DNA from: DATFEN01 sp035691285
GTDB taxonomy: Bacteria > Acidobacteriota > Vicinamibacteria > Fen-336
Assembly (NCBI GenBank): GCA_035691285.1
Contig: DASSJI010000038.1
Coordinates: 1 to 29,602 of the forward strand
DNA: 29,602 bases
Direction: 5' to 3'
This document shows positions 14,744-21,177 of this stretch, piece after piece. Every line of letters starts with the position of its first letter. The stretch's first letter is position 1. The position numbers and the translations under genes are program-made. The notes under the pieces are model-generated. The model saw only the letters and a program-made list of their open reading frames with translations, was not told where the DNA came from and did no database searches.

Positions 14744-14845
14744 CAGCTTGGAGCACGCAGCGCAGATGCCGTGCGAGACCCCGGTCGACGTCGCCGGCCC
14801 CTTCGTGCACAGGTAGCGGCTGCACCAGCCGCAGATGACGACCAT
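14552..14845 (-). CDS. Small zinc-ribbon protein A (97 residues)
   Basis: Cys5, Cys8, Cys28 and Cys31 form a CxxC-N19-CxxC zinc-ribbon-like site containing VSHGICAAC, close to the SHGxCPxC signature attached to some PAS/receiver proteins. Then comes an alpha/beta stretch (TLVVSRELSDLAPLIEGLL...RVVVDRR) and a basic Arg-rich end (DRRRG). The paralogue at 22766-23083 has its cysteines at identical positions and the same downstream plan. The ATG at 14845 follows GGAGGGAGG. A Crp/Fnr-type box and -10 lie at 14917-14876. The 3' 192 bases overlap the convergent pseudo-receiver gene. The paralogy and the strong start argue that both overlapping genes are real. Confidence 0.82.
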   Translation of the reverse strand: MVVICGWCSRYLCTKGPATSTGVSHGICAACSKLLLRGKTPTLVVSRELSDLAPLIEGLLSQPCLRVVVDRREESLEGRVPTVHHPDRRRGTAALLA

Positions 14846-14875
14846 TGGACCCCCTCCCTCCGTCGAAGCTGACCG

Positions 14876-14917
14876 AGCCTAGCGTTCGCTCGAACCGGCG
14901 TCGTTGCGGGAACGCAA
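14876..14917 (-). promoter_or_regulatory. Crp/Fnr-type box and -10 of zinc-ribbon gene A
   Basis: On the minus strand TTGCG-GGAA-CGCAA (14917-14904) is followed after exactly 22 bases by TAGGCT (14881-14876). The box centre falls at -41.5 relative to an RNA start near 14869, the class II activator position. Two further promoters in this window share the box, the spacing and the TAGGnT -10. Confidence 0.72.
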
Positions 14918-14948
14918 GGAGCGCCGGATCGTGCGGGAGGCCACGGAT

Positions 14949-17900
14949 TCAGTCCGCGCCGGCCGACCTCGGATCGGGCGCCGGGGCGTAACGCTCCGCC
15001 ATCCGGCACAGCTCTTCCGCGGTCGCCGGCCGGCCGAGGGCGTCGTCCATGCCGGCCTGCCGCCATCGATCCGCGTCGTCCTCGGGACCCACGGCGACGA
15101 TCGGGGTGCGGGAGCCGTCTTCCTCCTGCATCCGGATCTGGCGCGCCGCCTCGTACCCGTCGATGCCGGGCATGTCACAGTCCATGAAGACCAGGTCGTA
15201 GCTCCGGCTGGACACCGCGCGAACCGCTTCCTCGCCGCCGCCCGCGACGTCGCAGGCGTAGCCGGCCTTCTCGAGGGCGCGGAGCGCCGCCTGCTGCCGC
15301 GCGACGCTGTCGGCCACGACCAGGATGCGGCGCCGGCCCCGGGTCTCCTCGCCGACCGTGTGGGCGGTGACCAGCTTGAGCTGGGGGCGGGTCGCCGGCT
15401 CGCGCACGCCCATCACGGCCGCGATGGCGTCGTGGAGCACGGTCTGCTTGACGGGCTTCGTGAGATAGGCCGCGAAGCCCATGTCCATCATCTGGGCGGC
15501 GTCGCCGTGCTGAGGCATCGACGTCAGCAGGATGAGGGGCGTGTGGGCGAGGCGGGGATCCTTCTTGATCTCCCGGGCGAGCTGGCCGCCGTCCATCTCG
15601 GGCATCTGGAAGTCGACGAGGGCGAGCTCGAAGGCCTGGGGCCCTCCCACCGCGGCGCGCAGCTTCTCGAGCCCCTCCCAGGCGTCCGGGGCTTCGTCCA
15701 CGGAGCAGCCCCAGGAGGCCAGCATCTCGCGCAGCACGTAACGGTTCGTGGCGTTGTCGTCCACGACGAGCACGCGCAGGCCGGCCAGCCGCGCCCGCCG
15801 GGGCTCGAGACAGGGCGCTTCGGACGGCGCCGGCGGCAGCTCGACGGAGAAGAAGAAGGTGGAGCCCCGGCCCTCTTCGCTGGTGAAGCCGATCTCACCG
15901 CGCATCAGCTCGACGATCTGCCTGGCGATGGCGAGGCCCAGGCCGGTCCCCCCGAAGCGGCGTGTGGTCGAGGCGTCCACCTGGGAGAACGGCCTGAACA
16001 GCCGCCCGTGCAGCGCCGCCGGAATCCCGATGCCCGTGTCCGACACGGCGAAGCGGACCCGCCCCTCTCGCTCCCGGTCCGGCTCGGCGAGGATCACGAC
16101 CTCGCCCTTGCTCGTGAACTTGACCGCGTTGCCGCCCAGGTTGAGCAGGACCTGCCGCAGCCGGGCCGGATCGCCGATCACCCGGCCCGCAGGCAGGGCA
16201 TCCGTGCGCACGGCCAGCTCGAGGCCCTTCTCGCGCGCCTTGGACGCCAGGATGTCGCCCACGCCCTCGACGCAGGCCCGCAGGTCGAACTCGATGGTCT
16301 CCAGCTCGAGCCTGCCCGCGTCGATCTTCGAGAAGTCGAGGATGTCGTTCAGGACCGACAACAGCAACTCGCCGGAGCGGCGTGCGGTCTCGACGTACTC
16401 ACGCTGCTGGGGCGAGAGCCGGGTTCCGGCCAGGAGCTCGGTCATGCCGATGATGCCGTTCAACGGCGTGCGGATCTCGTGGCTCACCGTGGCCAGGAAC
16501 TGCGCCTTGGTGAGGGCGGCCGCCTCGGCCAGCTCGCGCGCCTTCACGAGGGCCTGCTCGCCGAGCTTCCGCTGGCTGATGTCCGAGACGATGCACGCGA
16601 TCGAGCGCGTCCCGCGGCCCGAGGGCAAGAGGGCGGCCGACAGGATCACGGGCACGTGCCGCCCGTCCTCGGCGGCGAGGCCGAGCTCGACCTCCCGGGC
16701 GGGCTCGCCGCGCAGGGCCACCTCGAGGACGCGCTCGCGGAAGGCGTCGAAGCCTCCGTGGAACAAGGAGCCCGCCCGGCGGCCCACGATGCGCTCCTCG
16801 CGGCTCGCCATCATCTCGACCAACGCGCGGTTCACGCGCTCGACCACTCCGTCCGGGGCCACGACCATGAGGCCGTCGACGATATGGGACAGGATCGAAT
16901 CGACGAAGTCCTTGTCGATGAGCTGCTCCCGCTGGCGCTTCAGCTCGAGGACCATGCGGTCGAAGCTCTCGGCCAGGGAGCCCATCTCGCCGCCCGCGCG
17001 CACCGTGAGCCGGGTGTCGAGGTCCCCGCCTGCGACGCGCCGAGCGCCCTCGGCGATCTCGAGGAGAGGCTGCGCGGCGCGACGGCCCAGCTCGATGGAG
17101 AGCAGCAGCGAGAGGAGCGCGGCCAGCGCGCCCACCCCCAGCACGATGCGACGGAGCCGATAGGCGGGCGCGAACGCGGTGGCGACCTCCTGGACGACGA
17201 GCGCTGACCAGCCCAGGGGGCCCGAGGAATGGGCGTAGCCGATCAGATACTCGCCGTCGCCGAGCTCCTCCACGAGGAAGCCGTTGCGGCCGGCGCCGGC
17301 CAGTGAAACCGCCCGCGAGTTCGCCTCGCGCAGGTTCCGCCCGAGCATCGAGCCGCGTGCCATGGCCGGGGAGGAGACGACGAGCCCGTTCCGATCGACG
17401 AGCAGCAGCTCCCCCTGGGCCCCGCCCGGCAGGCGCTCGAGGCCGGTGCGGCCCATGAAGCCAGCGCTCTTCCAGGACACGGCGAGGCTGCCGAGGATCT
17501 TGGTCTCGTCGAATGCCGCCCGGATGGGCACCTCGCAGGTGAGCAGGGGACCGCCGTCGCCGCCGGTGCCGTCGCGGCAGGCGTATCCCTCCGGGGCCGT
17601 GGCGACGGCGCCGACGGTGGGCTCGATGCGGCCGATCCAGTCGGGGTGGCTGGCCGCCACGACGATGCCGGCCGGGGTCTTGACCAGCGCGCTCGCGAGG
17701 ACGTCGTTCCGCCGCACCTGCTCGATCAGGAAGGCGGCGATGCGGCCCTCGCGGTCGTGGTCGAGGACGTCCTGCATCCGCTCGAGGCCGACCCAGGCCT
17801 GGGCGCCGCCCAGCAGCGCGAGCACTTCGCGGTCGAGAAGCTCGATCGTGCGCGTGGCCCGCTGCTCGAAGAGCAAGCCGAGGCTGTCCTCGATGGCCTG

Positions 17901-17993
17901 CCGGCCGTTTCGGTACGCGATCGCGCCGACCAGGGTGAGGGGAGCCAGGGCGATGGCGAAGAACAGGATGATGAAGCGGTTGCGGATCCGCAT
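14949..17993 (-). CDS. Hybrid sensor histidine kinase (Cache-HAMP-PAS-HisKA-HATPase-REC-REC)
   Basis: 1014 residues from ATG 17993. TM1 about 7-27; a periplasmic sensor region about 28-277, likely a double Cache domain (LLLVDRNGLVVSSP); TM2 about 282-303; HAMP 304-356; PAS about 360-480; HisKA with His505 in ATVSHEIRTPLNG; HATPase_c about 605-720 (NAVKFT, SDTGIGIP, GGTGLGLAI). Receiver 1 is intact (DD745-746, Asp794, Lys846). Receiver 2 keeps Asp938, but the acidic pair is AD and the usual Lys is Arg988, so it may not switch normally. No HPt domain or output regulator is adjacent. It lies 13 bases after the periplasmic binding protein gene, so that protein or its ligand may be sensed. Confidence 0.95.
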   Translation of the reverse strand: MRIRNRFIILFFAIALAPLTLVGAIAYRNGRQAIEDSLGLLFEQRATRTIELLDREVLALLGGAQAWVGLERMQDVLDHDREGRIAAFLIEQVRRNDVLASALVKTPAGIVVAASHPDWIGRIEPTVGAVATAPEGYACRDGTGGDGGPLLTCEVPIRAAFDETKILGSLAVSWKSAGFMGRTGLERLPGGAQGELLLVDRNGLVVSSPAMARGSMLGRNLREANSRAVSLAGAGRNGFLVEELGDGEYLIGYAHSSGPLGWSALVVQEVATAFAPAYRLRRIVLGVGALAALLSLLLSIELGRRAAQPLLEIAEGARRVAGGDLDTRLTVRAGGEMGSLAESFDRMVLELKRQREQLIDKDFVDSILSHIVDGLMVVAPDGVVERVNRALVEMMASREERIVGRRAGSLFHGGFDAFRERVLEVALRGEPAREVELGLAAEDGRHVPVILSAALLPSGRGTRSIACIVSDISQRKLGEQALVKARELAEAAALTKAQFLATVSHEIRTPLNGIIGMTELLAGTRLSPQQREYVETARRSGELLLSVLNDILDFSKIDAGRLELETIEFDLRACVEGVGDILASKAREKGLELAVRTDALPAGRVIGDPARLRQVLLNLGGNAVKFTSKGEVVILAEPDREREGRVRFAVSDTGIGIPAALHGRLFRPFSQVDASTTRRFGGTGLGLAIARQIVELMRGEIGFTSEEGRGSTFFFSVELPPAPSEAPCLEPRRARLAGLRVLVVDDNATNRYVLREMLASWGCSVDEAPDAWEGLEKLRAAVGGPQAFELALVDFQMPEMDGGQLAREIKKDPRLAHTPLILLTSMPQHGDAAQMMDMGFAAYLTKPVKQTVLHDAIAAVMGVREPATRPQLKLVTAHTVGEETRGRRRILVVADSVARQQAALRALEKAGYACDVAGGGEEAVRAVSSRSYDLVFMDCDMPGIDGYEAARQIRMQEEDGSRTPIVAVGPEDDADRWRQAGMDDALGRPATAEELCRMAERYAPAPDPRSAGAD

Positions 17994-18006
17994 GGGGCGA
18001 TCCTGC

Positions 18007-18483
18007 TCAGTCGGGCGAGAGCATGTAGCCGTCCTCTCCCGGGCGCTTCGCGTCGATCCGCAGCGCCTTGACGCTGCCGTCGAGCAGACCGGCCTCGATG
18101 AAGCCGATCGCGTTGGGCGCCTGCGACACCAGCCGCTTCGCGGCGGCGCCGGAAGGCGCCAGGCGCGGGAAGGCAGCGATCTCGCCACGATACAGCTTGC
18201 CCAGCCAGAACTGCTTCAGCTCGGCGTCGTTCATCCGGTACACGCGCCTCAGCAGGACTGCCCGCTCCGGCGTCCCGGACTCCTCGATGACCAGGTAGAT
18301 CCGGTGTCCTGCCTCCCAGTGCTGGCGATCCATGCGGAGGATGCGGAGCAGCTCGTCGGACGACACCTCGCTCCGCGGATTGCTGGGATGGACGACCACG
18401 GCGATGTCGGCTCCGCTCGGGCCCGCGCCGCCGAGCAAAGCTGCCGCGAGCGCCACGGCCGTCACACGTCCCGCGGCGCGCAT
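18007..18483 (-). CDS. Short periplasmic phosphate-binding-like protein
   Basis: 158 residues, signal peptide 1-25 (cleavage after GADA-like SGA). The mature part (DIAVVVHPSNP, SSDELLRILRMDRQHWEAG, FWLGKLYRGEIAAFPRLAPSG, NAIGFIEAGLL) resembles the small PstS-like (PBP-like) domain family often annotated as phosphate ABC transporter substrate-binding protein. At this length only one lobe or a compact version of the usual two-lobe protein can be present. No permease or ATPase gene is nearby. It is 5 bases from the porin gene and 13 from the hybrid kinase, which suggests a sensing role for an oxyanion rather than import. Confidence 0.82.
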   Translation of the reverse strand: MRAAGRVTAVALAAALLGGAGPSGADIAVVVHPSNPRSEVSSDELLRILRMDRQHWEAGHRIYLVIEESGTPERAVLLRRVYRMNDAELKQFWLGKLYRGEIAAFPRLAPSGAAAKRLVSQAPNAIGFIEAGLLDGSVKALRIDAKRPGEDGYMLSPD

Positions 18484-18488
18484 GGCGT

Positions 18489-19589
18489 TCAGAACGTGAA
18501 CGCCGCCTGGAGGGCGACGCCATTGACCTTCTCGCCGGGATCCGGGTCCTCGAACGAAAGCTCGGCCTTGAGAGCCGCCCAGGTCCACGGATCGACGCGC
18601 AGCCCGACGGTGTGCTTCCGGATGTCGGTGGTGTCCTGCCTGTAGAAGGGATCGCCGTCGGCGACCTCGAGAGAATCGAAACGGTAGTAGGGCTTGAAGC
18701 GGCCGAGCCCATAGGCTGCCTGGACGTAGTAGCCGGTGGTGTCGTAGCGCACCGCAGCGGCCTCGTCCTCGTGCTCCACGCGGATCAGCTCGAAAAGCGC
18801 CTCGACGCCCGCGCGCTCGTAGGTGGCGAAGCCGCCGAGGATCACCTCCGAGAGCTCGGCTCGGCCCGACCCCTGGAGATCCTCCGGGATCTGGTCGAAC
18901 CGCACGACGCCACCGAAACGGAGACCGGGCAGCGCGCTGGGCTTGAGCCCGAGCCACAAGTTGAGCGCCTTGCTCGCATTGTGATCCTGCGTCACGACGA
19001 TCTCTTCCCGGTTCCTGCCCCTTCCGTTCGTGAGGCTGAGGTTGTACTCGAGCAACACGCCGCCCACCGGCCGCGTTCCGAGGACCTGGAGCCCCACCTC
19101 GTGGATCGGGAGGACTCCGCCCTCGTCCTCGAAGCGGTAGACCTCCGGTCTCAGGGCCGTGGTCTGGAACCAGGTGCCGTGGTGATAGGTCTGGTTCCAG
19201 TGGCCGAGAGCGGTGTGCATGCGTCCGAGCACGACGTTGAGCCAGTCCGACGCCGAGTACTTGATCTGGTAGCGCTCGACGTCGACGATCGCCTCCTCGT
19301 TCTCCTCGGACTCCACGACCACCTCTGCGAGCACCGAGAGCGAGTCGGACAGCTCGGAGGTCATGAAGATGTCGAGCTGTCCTAGCGAGAAGGTGTTGGG
19401 GGTGTCCTCGCCGTCACCGCCCGTGTAGCGGTAGTCGATGTCGCCGAACCCCTTGATGACGAGACGCGGAGCGGCCTGTGGCTCCTGCGGCTCGGATGCA
19501 GCTTCGCCGGCCGGCTCCTGGTCGGCGCGCAGAATTGGCGCGAGGCCGGCGAAGAGGCCGGCTGCGACGAAGAGCGTGCGCGGCTTCAT
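18489..19589 (-). CDS. Porin-like outer-membrane beta-barrel protein
   Basis: 366 residues from ATG 19589. Signal peptide MKPRTLFVAAGLFAGLAPILRA, a low-complexity Glu/Pro/Ala segment, then many short amphipathic strands (FGDIDYRYTGG, FSLGQLDIFMTSELSDSLSVLAEVVVE, YQIKYSASDWLNVVLGRMHTALGHWN) ending in AAFTF with the terminal Phe of outer-membrane barrels. It resembles phosphate-selective-porin-like or DcaP-like families; substrate unknown. It is the first gene of an operon with a periplasmic binding protein and a hybrid kinase. An upstream ATG at 19628 is less likely because it would put 13 polar residues before the signal peptide and lies inside the promoter. Confidence 0.85.
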   Translation of the reverse strand: MKPRTLFVAAGLFAGLAPILRADQEPAGEAASEPQEPQAAPRLVIKGFGDIDYRYTGGDGEDTPNTFSLGQLDIFMTSELSDSLSVLAEVVVESEENEEAIVDVERYQIKYSASDWLNVVLGRMHTALGHWNQTYHHGTWFQTTALRPEVYRFEDEGGVLPIHEVGLQVLGTRPVGGVLLEYNLSLTNGRGRNREEIVVTQDHNASKALNLWLGLKPSALPGLRFGGVVRFDQIPEDLQGSGRAELSEVILGGFATYERAGVEALFELIRVEHEDEAAAVRYDTTGYYVQAAYGLGRFKPYYRFDSLEVADGDPFYRQDTTDIRKHTVGLRVDPWTWAALKAELSFEDPDPGEKVNGVALQAAFTF

Positions 19590-19599
19590 CCGGGCCGTC

Positions 19600-19628
19600 A
19601 GGCTACGCTCCGATCCTCCGGCCGTCAA
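19600..19628 (-). promoter_or_regulatory. Promoter of the porin/PBP/kinase operon
   Basis: On the minus strand TTGACG (19628-19623), 17 bases, TAGCCT (19605-19600), then 10 bases to ATG 19589, so the leader is absent or only a few bases. It mirrors the divergent promoter at 19641-19669. Confidence 0.6.
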
Positions 19629-19640
19629 CGCTCAAAGGCC

Positions 19641-19669
19641 TTGACGCCGCGCAGTCCCGCGGCTAGATT
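19641..19669 (+). promoter_or_regulatory. Promoter of the Crp/Fnr-SCO1-cytochrome operon
   Basis: TTGACG (19641-19646), 17 bases, TAGATT (19664-19669). The RNA start would be near 19676, giving a leader of about 97 bases that includes a hairpin. The -35 box is the outward half of a palindrome shared with the divergent promoter. Confidence 0.65.
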
Positions 19670-19733
19670 TGAAGCGTTCCTTCCCTCGACGAACGAAAGG
19701 ACACCAACAGGACGTGGTCACCGTGGGCGTGCG

Positions 19734-19751
19734 GCCTCCCAGGCGGGAGGC
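19734..19751 (+). promoter_or_regulatory. Hairpin in the leader of the Crp/Fnr gene
   Basis: GCCTCCC-AGGC-GGGAGGC, a perfect 7-base GC-only stem with a 4-base loop, 21 bases before ATG 19773. It lies just upstream of the likely ribosome site (GAGGCGAGG) and could affect translation. Confidence 0.5.
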
Positions 19752-19772
19752 GGTGTGTCGTGAGGCGAGGCG

Positions 19773-20564
19773 ATGATGGAGGAGGCTCTCCGCGCCGCCC
19801 GCTACCCTGACTTGGTGCTCCGTTTCGCGCTGATCGAGCAGGCGCCGCTGTTCCGCGGCGTGGCGCGCGCCGAGCTGTCGCTGCTAGCGGAGCGCGCTCG
19901 CGACCGACGTGTGCGTCGGGGCCAGACGCTGTTCCAGGAGGGGGAGCCAGCCGGCGAGATCGGAGTCCTCGGGACGGGCCGGGTCAAGCTCACTCAGCTC
20001 TCCGCCTCTGGCGAGGAGATCATCCTTCGGCTGGTGGGCGCGGGCGAGCTGCTCGGTGGCCTGGGCGTGCCGCGCGGCGGCGCCTCGACGACCACCGCGC
20101 AGGCCATGGAGGCCAGCCACGCGTTGCTCTGGGAGCGGCGAGGGTTCGAGGAGGTGATGGAGCGCATCCCCGCGCTCCATCGGAACGCCCTCCGCATCAT
20201 GGCCGAGCGCTTGCGGAGCCTGGAAGATCGCTACCGTGAGGTGGCCACCGAGCGGGTGCCGCAGCGGCTGGCCCATGCCCTCCTGCGACTGATCGGACAG
20301 ATCGGCCGCCCTGACAGCGGCGGAGTCCTCGTGGCGCTGTCGCGCGAAGAACTGGCCCAGATGACGGGCACGACCCTGTTCTCGGTGAGCCGCCTGCTGT
20401 CGCAGTGGGAGTCGCAAGGGATGGTGCGGGCGCGCCGGGAAGCCGTGATCGTCGACGACACTCGCGCCCTCATCGCTGTCGCCGAGCGGCAGCCCGTCGA
20501 GTGTCCGCTGCCCGAGGAGCGGCTGCCGGCGGACTGCCCGGTGCGTGAAGCCTCGAAAGCCTGA
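19773..20564 (+). CDS. Crp/Fnr-family transcriptional regulator
   Basis: 263 residues. Cyclic-nucleotide-binding-type beta-roll at about 28-130 (LFRGVARAELSLLAERARDRRVRRGQ, ILRLVGAGELLGGLG), long dimer helix about 135-160, winged HTH about 186-230 (LSREELAQMTGTTLFSVSRLLSQWE) with the SR pair of the recognition helix kept. It lacks the N-terminal iron-sulfur cysteines of FNR. Its only cysteines are Cys244 and Cys255, both in Cys-Pro pairs in a 25-residue C-terminal tail, possibly a heme, metal or redox switch. It heads an operon with SCO1 and a cytochrome fusion. It is the natural candidate to bind the three TTGCG-N4-(C/A)GCAA boxes in this window. Confidence 0.93.
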   Translation: MMEEALRAARYPDLVLRFALIEQAPLFRGVARAELSLLAERARDRRVRRGQTLFQEGEPAGEIGVLGTGRVKLTQLSASGEEIILRLVGAGELLGGLGVPRGGASTTTAQAMEASHALLWERRGFEEVMERIPALHRNALRIMAERLRSLEDRYREVATERVPQRLAHALLRLIGQIGRPDSGGVLVALSREELAQMTGTTLFSVSRLLSQWESQGMVRARREAVIVDDTRALIAVAERQPVECPLPEERLPADCPVREASKA

Positions 20565-21177
20565 GACGTCGCGGGCGCGCCGTGGCGCGGGGGCCGCGGC
20601 CCTGTTCGCCCTCCTCGTACTCTCCGCCGCGGGCCAGGAGGAGGATCACTCGGCCCACCAGGCCGCGCTGGCTCAGCCCGCCGCGCGCTATGCCGTGACC
20701 GAGGCCGGATACAAGGTGCCCGACGTCAGCCTCCTGGACCAGGCCGGCCACGAGGCGCGACTCCCGGAAATCCTCGAACCCAGCCAGCCGGTGGCTTTGA
20801 ACTTCGTCTTCACGACGTGCACGACGATCTGCCCGGTGATGACCGCCACCTTCGCGCAGGCCCGGCGCGAGCTCGGCGAGGACGCGGCACGCGTGCGCCT
20901 CGTCTCCATATCGATCGATCCCCAGCAGGACCGGCCGCCGGTCCTGAAGCGATACGCCGATCGATACGGGGCCGGGGGAGGCTGGACCTTCCTGACCGGG
21001 GACGCCGCGGACGTCAAGCGGGTGTTGCTGGCGTTCTCCGCTTATTCCGGCTCGAAGATGAACCATCGGCCCGTCACCTTCCTCCGAGCGGCGCGCTCGG
21101 ATCGCTGGACGCGGATCGACGGGCTCGCGAGCGGAAAGGATCTGGCATCGGAAATCCGCGCGAGGTTGCTGCGCTGA
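20545..21177 (+). CDS. SCO1/SenC/PrrC-family copper chaperone / thiol protein
   Basis: 210 residues from GTG 20545, overlapping the regulator gene by 20 bases. A hydrophobic N-terminal segment (about 13-30) exports or anchors it. The thioredoxin-like SCO domain follows: FVFTTCTTICPVM gives the Cys92-x3-Cys96 copper pair, and His174 in MNHRPVTFL is the conserved third ligand; VSISIDPQQD is typical. SCO proteins deliver copper to, or reduce, the CuA site of cytochrome oxidase; others serve different copper enzymes. No oxidase genes lie here, so the client may be the multicopper proteins encoded 3.5 kb downstream. Confidence 0.93.
   Translation: MKPRKPETSRARRGAGAAALFALLVLSAAGQEEDHSAHQAALAQPAARYAVTEAGYKVPDVSLLDQAGHEARLPEILEPSQPVALNFVFTTCTTICPVMTATFAQARRELGEDAARVRLVSISIDPQQDRPPVLKRYADRYGAGGGWTFLTGDAADVKRVLLAFSAYSGSKMNHRPVTFLRAARSDRWTRIDGLASGKDLASEIRARLLR

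Noticed and set aside
17994..18188. N-terminal extension of the hybrid kinase by 65 residues
   Set aside because: It overlaps the periplasmic binding protein gene out of frame, is Arg/Ser-rich, and would bury the first transmembrane segment; ATG 17993 is the better start.
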